From Bosea sp. F3-2 (GTDB taxonomy: Bacteria; Pseudomonadota; Alphaproteobacteria; Rhizobiales; Beijerinckiaceae): 64,000 nt of DNA. This document shows, piece after piece, positions 1 through 9,396 of the stretch. The position numbers and the translations under genes are program-made. The notes below the pieces were generated by a model. The model had not been told where the DNA came from and made no database searches. It saw nothing but the letters and a program-made list of their open reading frames with translations. Position 1 is the first letter of the stretch. Every line of letters begins with the position of its first letter. Location of the stretch: the NCBI RefSeq assembly GCF_008253865.1, contig NZ_CP042332.1, positions 387,501 through 451,500 of the forward strand, given 5' to 3'.

Positions 1-281
1 CGCGCGATGGCATGCGCCCAGGCTGTCACCGGGCTCGCGGGGTCGTAGGTGTGGCGCGACAGGTGGAGCGCCAGCAGGGTTTCCTGCAGCACGTCCTCCA
101 CCTCGCTCGCCTCGCTGCGTCCGGCACGCGCCAGCATCTGGCGCAGATAGCCGCGTAGCCGCACGCTGATCGTTTCGAGGAACAGGCGATAGGCCGCGGC
201 ATCGCCGGCAAGGGCCGCGAGGAAGACAGGCCGAAGCTGGGTTTCGTGCTCTTGCAGCGACACGCCTTGCGCTTTTCGCAT
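1..281 (-). CDS. ECF-type sigma-70 factor, N-terminal part (runs off left edge)
   Basis: The minus-strand frame starting at ATG 279-281 stays open to the window edge, giving about 93 residues. It begins MRKAQGVSLQEHETQ and contains the acidic sigma region-2 stretch SEVEDVLQETLLALHLSRHTYD, here split as SEVEDVLQETLLAL and HLSRHTYDPASPVTAWAHAIA. The D-[VL]-x-Q-E-x-[FL] core and the W-x-x-x-I-A end of region 2 are typical of ECF sigma factors, which direct RNA polymerase to stress promoters. Region 4 and any anti-sigma factor lie outside the window, so the stimulus is unknown. Identification rests on region 2 only. Confidence 0.75.
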   Translation of the reverse strand, partial: MRKAQGVSLQEHETQLRPVFLAALAGDAAAYRLFLETISVRLRGYLRQMLARAGRSEASEVEDVLQETLLALHLSRHTYDPASPVTAWAHAIA

Positions 282-416
282 GGGGGATTCGGAGTGTTTC
301 CGTCGCATGGCGCGCGCGGGCTCACAAGCCCGCGATGGGGCGGTGAAGCACGCATCCGGCCCCGCTACGCTCGCACGGGAGCGCACGGCCGTTCCGGCGC
401 GCCATGGAGATCGCCG

Positions 417-1307
417 ATGGCCACCAGACTTCGCATCGCAGGCGCGCTGGCCGGCTTCGTCGTCATCGCATCGGTTGGCGCGCAGGAGCCGGTCCGCCCG
501 AAACCCGGCGATGCCTGCCCCGCCGGCGAGGGCTGCACCGTGGCGAGCGGCCGTTACCGCATCATCCTGCCACCACCCCGCGCCGAAACTTCGCGCTCCG
601 GCGCCATCATGTATTTCCATGGCTATCAGGGCTCGGCCGAGGAGACGATCGCCGATGCCGGCCTCGTCGCCGTCGCGCGGCGCCTCGGCGTCGCGCTGAT
701 CGCACCGGACGGGGCCGGCCGCTCTTGGTCCTTTCCCGGGTCGCCCGCCCGCCAACGCGACGAGTTCGCCTTCGTCGGGCAAGTCTTGGACGATGTCGTC
801 TCGCGCTTCGGCCTCGATCCGGCCCGCATCATGGCGAGCGGCTTTTCGCAAGGCGGCTCGATGGTCTGGTACCTCGCCTGCCGAATGCCGACGCGCTTCG
901 CAGCCTTCGCTCCCATCGCCGGTGCCTTTTGGGAACCGCTCCCCGTGAGCTGCGAACCCCCCCGGCCGCCGCTGATCCATGTCCATGGCACAAGCGATAC
1001 GACCGTGCCGCTCGCCGGCCGCACGCTGCGCTCCGGCGCCCGGCAAGGCGACGTCTTCAAGAGCCTCGCCATCCTCGCGCCGGGCGGCTGCACCGTCGCC
1101 TGGGCGGAGGCCACCCGCGCCTACCCCGCGCCGGATCACTTGACCTGCCGCGTCGCGACCGGCTGCGGCGGCTCGGCCCGGCTGGAACTCTGCCTCCATC
1201 CCGGCGGCCACAAGGCCGATCCGGCCTGGGTTGAGCACGCCTGGCGCCTCGCGATGCCGCGCTCGGGTTCCACAACGGCCGGACAGGCCGGGCTCACGTC
1301 TCCGTGA
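417..1307 (+). CDS. Exported alpha/beta-hydrolase, PHB depolymerase/feruloyl esterase-like (LpqC type)
   Basis: 296 residues from ATG 417. An upstream extension in the same frame is rejected because MATRLRIAGALAGFVVIASVGAQ forms a signal peptide, seen as a basic start, an alanine-rich core and an AQ cleavage site. The nucleophile elbow is GFSQGGS near residue 143. A glycine-rich oxyanion region (MYFHGYQGS) precedes it, and a late histidine (HPGGHKADP) can complete the triad. The family cleaves polyester or aryl-ester bonds outside the cytoplasm. The pattern of cysteines (GDACPAGEGC and later single Cys) suggests disulfides, consistent with a periplasmic or secreted enzyme. The substrate cannot be told from sequence. 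It is monocistronic, with a 70-base gap to the next gene. Confidence 0.72.
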   Translation: MATRLRIAGALAGFVVIASVGAQEPVRPKPGDACPAGEGCTVASGRYRIILPPPRAETSRSGAIMYFHGYQGSAEETIADAGLVAVARRLGVALIAPDGAGRSWSFPGSPARQRDEFAFVGQVLDDVVSRFGLDPARIMASGFSQGGSMVWYLACRMPTRFAAFAPIAGAFWEPLPVSCEPPRPPLIHVHGTSDTTVPLAGRTLRSGARQGDVFKSLAILAPGGCTVAWAEATRAYPAPDHLTCRVATGCGGSARLELCLHPGGHKADPAWVEHAWRLAMPRSGSTTAGQAGLTSP

Positions 1308-1378
1308 TCATGTAACCAAACCGCTCTCCCGCGCGATCTCTCCTGCACGCCACCGACGCGGCGAGCCGGAGACAGATC

Positions 1379-3028
1379 ATGCGCCATGAACGGATATCGG
1401 CAGCCGCGCCGACGGGGACTGGTCCGGACGAACTCGCGAGGGGCGCCGATCTGCTGGCCGTGCGACTGGCCGCCTCCGGCGCGACCCACGCTTTCGGCAT
1501 CCCCGGCGGCGAAGTTCTGGCGCTGGTCGATGCGCTCGAGCGCGCCGGCATCCGCTTCATGCTCGCTCGGCACGAGAACGCCGCAGGCTTCATGGCTGAG
1601 GGGCTCTGGCATGCGACGGGCACGCTCCCCGTGCTGGTCGCGACGCTCGGGCCCGGCGTCGCCAATGCGGTCAACGTCGTTGCCAACGCGCAGCAGGACC
1701 GGGTGCCGCTGATCTTCGTGACCGGCTGCGTCGACCAGGCGCTGGCCGAGAGCTACACCCATCAGGTCTTCGACCATCAGGCCGTGTTGCGCCCGCTGGT
1801 CAAGGCGAGTTTCCGTGCAGCGCCCGGCACCGAGGATCTCGTCGCGGCGAAGGCCGTCGCACTCGCCCGGCGCGGCCGGCCCGGCCCGGTCCACATCGAC
1901 CTGCCGATCGCGGTGGCGGAAGCCCCCACGGCACCGCGCACCCTGCCGGCCATGCCGCTCTTCTCGCCCTCCATCCCGGCCGATCTTCGGCCCGCGCAAG
2001 CGCTGATCGCCGCGGCGCAACGACCGCTGGTCATCGCCGGACTCGACCTCGTCGTCCAGGACGGCGCAGCCGCGCTCGGCCGTTTCCTGGCCGCCACGGG
2101 CGCGCCGCTGCTCACCACCTACAAGGCCAAGGGGCTGGTGCCGGAGGACGATCCGCGCGTGATCGGCGGCATCGGCCTTTCGCCGAAGGCCGATGCGCTC
2201 GTCCGCCCCTTGATGGAGGCCGCCGACCTGATCGTGCTGGCCGGCTATGATCCCATCGAGATGCGCCAGGGCTGGCGGAACCCCTGGCCCGCAAGCAGGC
2301 GGGTCATCGATATCGTCGCCGAGCAGGTAACGCATGGCATGCATCATTCCAGCCAGCTCATAGAGGGCGATGTCGGCACGATCCTGACGCGCCTGTCGGA
2401 GGGGTTAGCAGTGAAGGCGACTTGGCCGGGCGGCGAGCCGGCTGCGACCCGCCGCGCCTTCCGTGCCGCCTTTGCCGCTCCCGATGAATGGGGGCCGCAT
2501 GCCGTCTTCGAGACCCTGCGCCAGGTCGCGCCGCCTGGCACGGTTGCGACCGCCGATTCCGGCGCGCATCGCATCCTGCTCAGCCAGATCTGGAGCTGCG
2601 ACGGGCCGCGCCGTCTGCTGCAATCCAGCGGGCTGTGCACCATGGGCTGCGCCCTGCCGATGGCAACCGGCGCCGCGCTCGGCTCCGGCCGCCCAACACT
2701 GTGCTTCGTCGGCGACGCCGGCCTCGAAATGGTGCTGGGAGAGTTGGCGACGCTGCGCGATCTCGGCTTGCCGGTGATCATCGTCGCACTCGTCGACAGG
2801 GCGCTCGGGCTGATCGCGCTGAAGCAGAGCCAGCTCGGCCTGCTGCGCATCGGGGTCGATATCGGAGAGACCGATTTCACCGGAGTCGCCCGCGCGATGG
2901 GCGGGCATGGTGCGACGATCGACGACCGTGAAACTCTTGCGCGCGAAGCGGAGGCGGCCTTCCGGCGCGACGGCTTCACGCTGCTTGCCTGCCGGATTGA
3001 TGCTGAAAGCTACGACGGAGCCTTCTGA
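1379..3028 (+). CDS. Thiamine-diphosphate-dependent enzyme, acetolactate synthase-like
   Basis: 549 residues with the three-domain layout of the ThDP decarboxylase/ligase family. The N-terminal Pyr domain holds the activating glutamate in ARHENAAGFMAEG, there is a central Rossmann-like domain, and the C-terminal PP domain follows. The cofactor motif is unusual: GDAGLEMVLGELATLRD replaces the usual GDG start, and the second half reads VALVDRALGL where most members have an NN pair that helps bind the metal. It may be a divergent carboligase rather than a true acetolactate synthase; no small regulatory subunit is nearby. Its stop overlaps the start of the OpgC-like gene (TGATG), so the two are probably translated together. 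Confidence 0.75.
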   Translation: MRHERISAAAPTGTGPDELARGADLLAVRLAASGATHAFGIPGGEVLALVDALERAGIRFMLARHENAAGFMAEGLWHATGTLPVLVATLGPGVANAVNVVANAQQDRVPLIFVTGCVDQALAESYTHQVFDHQAVLRPLVKASFRAAPGTEDLVAAKAVALARRGRPGPVHIDLPIAVAEAPTAPRTLPAMPLFSPSIPADLRPAQALIAAAQRPLVIAGLDLVVQDGAAALGRFLAATGAPLLTTYKAKGLVPEDDPRVIGGIGLSPKADALVRPLMEAADLIVLAGYDPIEMRQGWRNPWPASRRVIDIVAEQVTHGMHHSSQLIEGDVGTILTRLSEGLAVKATWPGGEPAATRRAFRAAFAAPDEWGPHAVFETLRQVAPPGTVATADSGAHRILLSQIWSCDGPRRLLQSSGLCTMGCALPMATGAALGSGRPTLCFVGDAGLEMVLGELATLRDLGLPVIIVALVDRALGLIALKQSQLGLLRIGVDIGETDFTGVARAMGGHGATIDDRETLAREAEAAFRRDGFTLLACRIDAESYDGAF

Positions 3029-4221
3029 TGGCCGCACTCCCTCCCACGGCGAAGCGGCTGCGCGACGAACGGCTCGATTTCTTCCGCGGCGTGACCATGC
3101 TGATCATCTTCGTTGCGCATCTGCCGGAGAACAGCTGGAACGCCTGGATTCCGGCGCGCTTCGGCTTTTCGTCGGGTGCCGAGCTCTTCGTCTTCTGCTC
3201 AGGCATCGCCAGCGCTCTCGCCTTCGGCAGCGTCTTTACCCGCCACGGGCTATGGCTGGGCACGGCGCGCATCGCCTACCGGATCTGGCAGGTCTACTGG
3301 GCGCAGATCGGCCTCGTCCTGGCGCTGATCGCGCTCGCCGCCGCGCTGGACCAGCTCTTCGGCCTGGCGGAGCTCGCGCGGCAATTCGCACCCTTGCTGG
3401 CCGATCCGGAGCGCGCGCTGCTCGGTCTCGCCACCCTGAGCTGGCAGCCGGACTATCTCGACATCCTGCCGATGTACCTCGTCATCCTGGCGCTCGTGCC
3501 GGCGATGATGCTGGCGCGTCGCCTTCATGCCGCCTTGCCCTTCCTGATCACCGCAGCGCTCTATGCGGCGGTTTGGATCACAGGCCTCAACCTGCCAGGC
3601 AATCCCTGGAACGGCGCCGGCTGGTTCCTCAATCCCTTTGCCTGGCAGCTGATCTTCTTCACCGGCTTCTTCATCGCCATGAAGTGGCTGCCGGTGCCTC
3701 GGCTCGGCGACCGGCGGTTGATGGCGGCGGCGGCGTTCTTCATCCTGCTTTCGGTGCCGCTGTCCTTCTGGGGCATCCTGGAGCACTGGCCGCTGGCGCA
3801 GGCCGCCCGTGACCTGATCATCCCCGTCAGCGAGAAGACCGACCTGCACATCCTGCGCGTGCTGCATTTCCTGGCGCTCGCCTATCTAATGCTCAGCCTG
3901 GTCGAGCCCTGGCGGGACCGGCTCGACCGCGGCGCGGGCCACCTCCTCATCCTGATCGGACGGCAATCCCTCGCGGCCTTCCTCGCCAGCGTCGTGCTCG
4001 CGCGGCTGCTGGGCACGGTCGCCGATATGGCCGGGCGCAGTGAGCTCATCGTCGCTCTGCTGAATCTCGCTGGTTTCGTGCTGATCCTCGCCACCGCGCT
4101 CGTGGTCGGCTGGTTCAAGAGCGCGCCCTGGGCCGGGCCGGGACGCAAGCCTCTGGCAGAGCCGCACAACGAGCTGGCCGCGAGGGCCACGCCGACAACA
4201 CGGGTCCGTGAAGCGAGTTGA
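3028..4221 (+). CDS. OpgC-type membrane acyltransferase
   Basis: 397 residues, almost entirely hydrophobic helices (about ten membrane segments), starting MAALPPTAKRLRDERLDFFRG. The opening R-D-x-R-x-D-F-F-R-G and the ELFVFCSGIASA segment match the OpgC_C family, whose members transfer acyl groups such as succinyl to periplasmic glucans. Cyclic beta-glucan substitution is plausible in this kind of bacterium, but no glucan synthase is adjacent. It starts inside the stop codon of the upstream ThDP enzyme, implying coupled expression. The cytoplasmic tail is basic and proline-rich. Confidence 0.75.
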   Translation: MAALPPTAKRLRDERLDFFRGVTMLIIFVAHLPENSWNAWIPARFGFSSGAELFVFCSGIASALAFGSVFTRHGLWLGTARIAYRIWQVYWAQIGLVLALIALAAALDQLFGLAELARQFAPLLADPERALLGLATLSWQPDYLDILPMYLVILALVPAMMLARRLHAALPFLITAALYAAVWITGLNLPGNPWNGAGWFLNPFAWQLIFFTGFFIAMKWLPVPRLGDRRLMAAAAFFILLSVPLSFWGILEHWPLAQAARDLIIPVSEKTDLHILRVLHFLALAYLMLSLVEPWRDRLDRGAGHLLILIGRQSLAAFLASVVLARLLGTVADMAGRSELIVALLNLAGFVLILATALVVGWFKSAPWAGPGRKPLAEPHNELAARATPTTRVREAS

Positions 4222-4292
4222 ACGCCGCTTGATCGACCTGTCGCGAACTCCCTGAAGAGCGCCTCTCGAACGGCGCGGCAATGGAGCAGCCC

Positions 4293-5693
4293 ATGTCTTA
4301 CGCCACGCATCATCACGACCTCTCCGGCGACAGCATCACCGTCGCGAACGACATTGCGCGCCTGGCCTGGAACGACACGCTCGAGGCGTTGCTCGCTCAT
4401 GCAGCCGCCACGCCCGACCATCTCGCCTGCACGCTCGCCGCCGACTCCGATTTCGCCCTGGCCCATGCTGCCAAGGGGCTGATGCTGCTCTCGCTGGCGC
4501 GCTCCGAACTCGTCGCCCCGGCTCGCGATTGCCTAGCCAGGGCCCGCGCGGCGGCGCTCCTGCGGCCGGTGACGCGGCGCGAGACGATGGTTATCGAAGC
4601 CTTGGCGCTCTGGCTCGAGGATGCACCGCGCCGGGCGGCGGAGCGGCTCGAGGCGATCCTGCTCGCCCATCCCTTCGATGTGCTGGCGCTCAAGCTCTCG
4701 CATGGCGTGCGCTTCATGCTCGGCGATCAGGCCGAGATGCTCGCAACCCTGCGCCGCGTCGCGCCGGGCTTCGGCGAGAGCCATCCGCTCGCCGGCTTCG
4801 TCCATGGCTGCCACGCCTTCGCGCTTGAGGAGCAGGGCTTCTACGCCGAGGCCGAGCGTGCCGGCCGCCGCGCCGTCGCCCTGAGTCCGCGCGACGCCTG
4901 GGGCCGCCACGCCGTCGCCCATGTGTTGGAGATGACCGGTCGTGTCGACGAAGGCATCGCCTGGCTCCTGGACGGCCGCAGCGTCGCTCATGCCAACAAT
5001 CTGCGCTTCCATATTTTCTGGCATCTCGCCCTGTTCCGGCTGGAGCGCGGCGAGACCGGCGAGGCGCTGCGGCTCTATGACGGGGAGATCCGGGCCGAGC
5101 CGACCGACGATTACCGCGACATCGCCAACGGCGCCTCGCTGCTGGCCCGGCTCGAATATGCCGGCATCGATGTCGGAGATCGCTGGGAGGAACTCGCCGC
5201 GAAGGCCGAGGGGCGCATCCATGACAGGCGCCTTGTCTTCGCCGACCTGCACTATGCGCTCTCGCTGCTCGGTGCCGGCCATGCCGACGGGGCAGAGGCC
5301 ATCGCCCGCAGCCTGATCGAGGATGCGAAGGCCCACCCCAGTGGCGAGCGGCGTGACGCCGCCCGCAACGGCGCGCTCGCGGCCTTCGGACTGATTGCCT
5401 TCCATGAGGGCGACTACGACGAGGCCACCCGGCTGCTCGGTTCCGCCCGAGGCGGGCTCACCACCATCGGCGGCAGCCATGCCCAGCGTGACCTGTTCGA
5501 GCAGGCCTATGCCGAGAGCCTGATCCGCGCCGGCCAGCACGACCGTGCCGCCCAAGTCCTCGACGAGCGCCTGGCGCGGCGCGGCGGCACCAATCTCTTT
5601 GCCGCGCGCCGGCTGGCGCAGTTGCGCAGCCGCGGTGCCGGGCATCTCGCCGCTCTTGCCGTCGCTTCCACCCCGCTCGCCATCGCTCACTGA
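4293..5693 (+). CDS. Tetratricopeptide-repeat protein, TTC38-like
   Basis: 466 residues. I start at ATG 4293 because GGAG lies seven bases upstream; an in-frame ATG twelve bases earlier lacks a ribosome site. The protein is a run of helical TPR-like repeats. The block WGRHAVAHVLEMTGRVDEG, followed by a HIFWHLALF segment, is characteristic of the TTC38 family, known in bacteria and animals without an assigned reaction. There is no signal peptide and no membrane segment, so it is probably a cytosolic scaffold. It is followed 21 bases later by a small membrane protein and then a YHS protein, likely one transcript. Confidence 0.8.
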   Translation: MSYATHHHDLSGDSITVANDIARLAWNDTLEALLAHAAATPDHLACTLAADSDFALAHAAKGLMLLSLARSELVAPARDCLARARAAALLRPVTRRETMVIEALALWLEDAPRRAAERLEAILLAHPFDVLALKLSHGVRFMLGDQAEMLATLRRVAPGFGESHPLAGFVHGCHAFALEEQGFYAEAERAGRRAVALSPRDAWGRHAVAHVLEMTGRVDEGIAWLLDGRSVAHANNLRFHIFWHLALFRLERGETGEALRLYDGEIRAEPTDDYRDIANGASLLARLEYAGIDVGDRWEELAAKAEGRIHDRRLVFADLHYALSLLGAGHADGAEAIARSLIEDAKAHPSGERRDAARNGALAAFGLIAFHEGDYDEATRLLGSARGGLTTIGGSHAQRDLFEQAYAESLIRAGQHDRAAQVLDERLARRGGTNLFAARRLAQLRSRGAGHLAALAVASTPLAIAH

Positions 5694-5714
5694 CCCGCAG
5701 AAAGGACGACAGCC

Positions 5715-6200
5715 ATGACCACCGCGACCATGACTCAGGGCTTCGCGCTGCCCTCCACCCGCACCGTGATCAACCTTGCCCTCGGCGGCTTTGCGGGCCT
5801 GGGCTTCTGGGAGCTGTTCTCCTCCGTGCCGACCGCCTGGTTCGCCGAGTATCCACTGGAGCCACCGGAGCTGGTGAAGTCGCTCTTCGCGCATCAGCTC
5901 GGCCTCACGATCTCGACCCCGACCGCCAAACTGCTGCACTTCGTCACCGGCTTCCTGTTCTATCCGCTCGGCTACTGGGTATTGACGCGCTGGGTAAAGA
6001 GCTTCGGCATGCCCGCGGATGGCTGGATCTGGGGCGTGATCACCTACTTCATCGCGCTCGCTTTCTTCGCTCCGCTCGCCGGCCAGCATTTCCTGCTGAA
6101 CGACGTGCCGCGCCTCTCCTTCATGAGTCTCGTCGGCCACTCGATTTACGGCTACCTCGCGGCCTATGTCTTCGAGGCGCTCGAAGCGCGCCGGGCCTGA
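5715..6200 (+). CDS. Small four-helix membrane protein, unknown function
   Basis: 161 residues with about four hydrophobic segments: around residues 19-36, a FLFYPLGYWVLT stretch near 80, a GVITYFIALAFFAPLAG stretch near 113, and a GYLAAYVFEAL stretch near the end. A conserved-looking loop carries HQLG and AKLLHF histidines. An AGAAAGGACG ribosome site precedes ATG 5715. I do not recognise a named family. Its place between the TPR gene and the YHS gene suggests a shared role, possibly in metal or haem handling at the membrane, but that is inference from context only. Confidence 0.65.
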   Translation: MTTATMTQGFALPSTRTVINLALGGFAGLGFWELFSSVPTAWFAEYPLEPPELVKSLFAHQLGLTISTPTAKLLHFVTGFLFYPLGYWVLTRWVKSFGMPADGWIWGVITYFIALAFFAPLAGQHFLLNDVPRLSFMSLVGHSIYGYLAAYVFEALEARRA

Positions 6201-6218
6201 AGCAGGGGAGGTTTGGCC

Positions 6219-6701
6219 ATGCTCGACCGACGGTCTTTCGTCCGGCTCGCCGGGGCAGGGCTGGTCGTCGCGGCCTTCGCGATTGGTGGGGCCGAGGCTG
6301 ATACGTCCCGCCCGGTCAATACGCTCGGCTCGCCGGATGGCGTCGCGATCCGCGGTTACGACCCCGTCGCCTATTTCCGCGGCGGCGGTCCGCGCCCGGG
6401 CAAGCCCGAATTCTCAGTCAGCCATGGCGGCGCCACCTGGCGCTTCGCCAGCGCCGAGCACAAGGCGCTGTTCGAGGCTGATCCGGAGCGCTACCTGCCG
6501 GCCTATGGCGGCTTTTGCGCCTACGGCACCTCGCGCGGCTACCTCGTCAAGATCGAGCCGGAGGCCTGGTCGATCATCGATGGCAGGCTCTACCTCAACT
6601 ACGACCTCGGCGTGAGGGAAATCTGGCTCGGCGATACGCGGAAGTTCATTGCTCGTGCCGATGGAAACTGGCCTCGCTTAACGACGAAGGATATCCAATA
6701 A
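6219..6701 (+). CDS. Exported YHS-domain protein
   Basis: 160 residues from ATG 6219, chosen because GGGGAGG lies seven bases upstream; a TTG six bases earlier is too close to that site. The start MLDRRSFVRLAGAG carries a twin-arginine-like RRSF motif before a hydrophobic core, so the protein is probably Tat-exported. The YHS domain follows: GYDPVAYF, then WRFASAEHKALFEADPERY and YGGFCAYG. YHS proteins of this length are small periplasmic proteins thought to bind metal ions. It ends a three-gene plus-strand set with the TTC38-like and membrane-protein genes. Confidence 0.82.
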   Translation: MLDRRSFVRLAGAGLVVAAFAIGGAEADTSRPVNTLGSPDGVAIRGYDPVAYFRGGGPRPGKPEFSVSHGGATWRFASAEHKALFEADPERYLPAYGGFCAYGTSRGYLVKIEPEAWSIIDGRLYLNYDLGVREIWLGDTRKFIARADGNWPRLTTKDIQ

Positions 6702-6849
6702 CATTCGTTTGTGGCGAGGGCAGTATGCGGCTGGCGTCACTCCGACCACCCTCGGAAAAGGCCGCCATGAAGGCGCTGCGCGACATACCGCAGATGTCCG
6801 CGAGGTCTTCCATCCGCCAAGGACGCGATGGGTGGTTGTGTATAGCGAC

Positions 6850-7729
6850 AAGACGGTGCCGTCACGGACTGGCATAGCGAGGTTTGGAGCCAGTCCCACA
6901 TGATACGGCCCGGTCCGCCGGGCACGCTGCTTGCTGCCCGCGACAAGAGCGACCCGGCTCCGCCGGCGCCACCAGTTGCCCTTGCGCAGCCGGAGGGGGG
7001 CGGCGACCGCAATGCGATCCCGCTCTACCGCTTCCCGAATGCAAAGGTGGTGCATCACTTCCTGCCGGAGATGCCGTTGCGCGGGTCTTCGATGCGCTCC
7101 CTCGGCGGCTATCTCAACGTTTTGGCCATCGAGAGCACCATCGACGACTTGGCCCATGCCTCTGGGCAGGATCCGGTCGATCTGCGCCTGCGTCTGCTTC
7201 TCGACGATCGCGCGCGCGCCGTGGTCGAGAAGGCGGCTGCGGATTTCGCTTGGAAGACGCGCCCGCAGCTTCCCAAAGGAGGCGGCTATGGCTTCGGGTT
7301 TGCCCGATACAAGAATCTCGAAGCATATTGTGCCATCGCGCTGGAAATCTTCATGACGTTCGCATTCTACGCGTCAATGCCGCCACCGACACAGGGGAGG
7401 TCGTCAATCCAGACGGTGTGAGGAACCAGATCGAGGGAGGCGTCATTCAGTCCGCGAGCTGGACGCTCTTCGAGGAGGTGACGTTCGATCCTAAGCGCAT
7501 TACGTCGTTCGACTGGTCGTCCTATCCCATTCTTCGGTTCTCAGGCGTGCCGGAACGGCTGGAAGTTGCGATCATCGACAAGCCCGGCGCGCCTTTCCTC
7601 GGTGTTGCAGAGGCGTCGCAGGGCCCCACAGCTGCAGCACTTGGCAACGCCATTCGTGACGCAAGCGGTCAAAGGTTGCGGCAGTTGCCGTGTACGCCAG
7701 CCCGCGTTCGGGCAGCGTTCGGAGGGTGA
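6850..7729 (+). pseudogene. Molybdenum hydroxylase large subunit (isoquinoline 1-oxidoreductase type), C-terminal remnant
   Basis: Family-like sequence begins near DWHSEVWSQSHMIRPGPPG (about 6868) and continues through GGGDRNAIPLYRFPN and RSLGGYLNVLAIES to a break at about 7350. There the frame shifts by one base, from ALEIF to HDVRILRVNAATDTGEVVNP, and the second frame runs through NQIEGGVIQSASW and DKPGAPFLGVAEASQGPTAA to the stop at 7729. These are the molybdopterin-binding motifs of xanthine-dehydrogenase-family large subunits, normally over 700 residues. Roughly the first 450 residues, the iron-sulfur subunit and any maturation factors are missing, so this is a dead fragment. Confidence 0.8.
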
Positions 7730-8187
7730 GCGGAGCGAATTCGGGAGGCGAGCCCCGGTATTTGAGAGCGTTTACCCGGTCCAAGGGGAGGCTTTCGTTC
7801 GGGTCAAGTGCTAGATGGCAAGATCCAGTAACGTCCCACAGAAGGTGCCATATTATGCTGGCAGATGCGTGTTGGCGTACATCGTGCCGCTGTGATGTTA
7901 CCCGGTGAGCTTGCTGAGGTCGGCCGAGCGGAGGTTGCCATGCGAGCCCCGACCCATCCAAACAGAGTGATTACTGCAGTGCCTGAGATCAGAGGGTCAG
8001 GGCCGAGCAGACAGTTGGGCTCGCAAGTTCGGCAAGCCGTGTCGGCTGTCGAATGCCATCACCGTGGTTGAGTTGTCGCTGGCTCACACACGCCCCGTCG
8101 TCAGACCTTGCCGCGCATCGAAAATCCTTGACCGCTATAGGCAAAGGCCACTGCGCTCGCCTGCAGGCGAGTGCTCCATTTGTCTTC
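7730..8187. other. Gene-free stretch between a pseudogene and the CoA-transferase end
   Basis: No frame here has convincing family similarity, codon use or a ribosome site. The short open frames on both strands are low-complexity and mutually overlapping. It is probably degraded DNA left beside the molybdenum-hydroxylase remnant. Confidence 0.5.
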
Positions 8188-9396
8188 TCAGTCGCCAGCG
8201 TTCGGACATGCAACGACCCTGGCTTCGACCAGCCGCTGAATCGCCGCCTCCGAGTAGCCGGCTTCCGCGAGGACTTCTCGGCTGTGCTCTCCCAGACGCG
8301 GCGCGGCTCTCTCCGGCCTGGGCTGGCTAACGCTCCATTGCGAGGCCACGCGCAATGTCCGAACCGAGCCTTCCGACGGGTGCTCCAAGATTGGGAAGAA
8401 ACCCACCGCGGCCAGATGCGAATCGTTGACGAGCGAATCCAGCGTGTGCATCCGCGCATGCGGGATATCGGCTTCGCCGAGCAGGCGTTCCCATTCAGCC
8501 GTCGGGCGCGTGAGAAAGATCGCCGCGACGCTCTTCATGATCTCGGCCATATGGCGCGTGCGGCTGGCATGGCTTGCGAAGCGCGGGTCGTCGCGCCAGT
8601 CATCCCGTCCGGCGATGTCGATGAAGCGCTGCCAATGGCGGTCCGTGTAGATGACTGCGCAGAGATAGCCGTCTGCGGTCCGGAAGGGCCTGCGGTCCGG
8701 CGCGAGGAGGCGAGCATAACCGCCAAGGTCGAGAGGCGGCTCGTAGCTCAAGCCGCCGAAATGATCGCCGAGGACGAAGCTTGCCATCGTCTCGAACATC
8801 GGGACGTCGATGCGCTGGCCCTCGCCGGTGCGGTCGCGATGGCGCAGAGCAGCCAAGATCGCCGCGAGCGCGTGCAGGCCGACGATGCGATCGGCGATGT
8901 TGACGGGAGCATAGCGCGGCGTTCCGTCGCCGGCATCGGCGATGAGTGCCGGTACGGCGCAGAGGCCCTGGACGAGATCGTCATAGGCGGGCTTCGCGGC
9001 GTAGGGACCGTCCTGGCCGAAGCCGAAGGTGCCAACATAGATGATGTCGCTCCTGGCACCGGCGACGGCCTCGTAGCCGAGCCCGAGCCGTTCCATCGCC
9101 TGCGGCCGCAGATTGTAGACGAGAACGTCGGCAGTTCGCGCGAGGGCGAGCGCGATATCCCGACCGGCGGGCTTTTTGAGATCGACCACGATGCTGCGCT
9201 TGGAACGATTGGCATGCATGAACATGCCGCCCATCGCGCCGCTGCGGCTGGGGCCGACCTGGCGGATGAGGTCGCCCTCTGGCGACTCGAGCTTGATGAC
9301 GTCGGCGCCCATGTCGCCGAGGATCGAAGTCGCATAAGGGCCCATGAGCACGGAAGTCATGTCGAGGACCCGGACGCCGGTCAGCGGGCCGCTCAT
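8188..9396 (-). CDS. Class III CoA-transferase (CaiB/BaiF/Frc family)
   Basis: 402 residues starting MSGPLTGVRVLDMTSVLMGP, the standard family opening, followed by GADVIKLESPEGD and KRSIVVDLKKPAG. Asp169 in APVNIADRIVG aligns with the catalytic aspartate (Asp169 in oxalate Frc) that carries the acyl-anhydride and CoA-thioester intermediates. The length is normal. The acid substrate is not predictable. Its ATG overlaps the last four bases of the upstream molybdoenzyme gene, so the two are one operon, which suggests that a molybdoenzyme product or substrate is activated as a CoA ester. Confidence 0.88.
   Translation of the reverse strand: MSGPLTGVRVLDMTSVLMGPYATSILGDMGADVIKLESPEGDLIRQVGPSRSGAMGGMFMHANRSKRSIVVDLKKPAGRDIALALARTADVLVYNLRPQAMERLGLGYEAVAGARSDIIYVGTFGFGQDGPYAAKPAYDDLVQGLCAVPALIADAGDGTPRYAPVNIADRIVGLHALAAILAALRHRDRTGEGQRIDVPMFETMASFVLGDHFGGLSYEPPLDLGGYARLLAPDRRPFRTADGYLCAVIYTDRHWQRFIDIAGRDDWRDDPRFASHASRTRHMAEIMKSVAAIFLTRPTAEWERLLGEADIPHARMHTLDSLVNDSHLAAVGFFPILEHPSEGSVRTLRVASQWSVSQPRPERAAPRLGEHSREVLAEAGYSEAAIQRLVEARVVACPNAGD

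Noticed and set aside
4533..6140. A 535-codon open frame on the minus strand
   Set aside because: It lies antisense to the TPR and membrane-protein genes, has no family match, and arises from high-GC codon bias.
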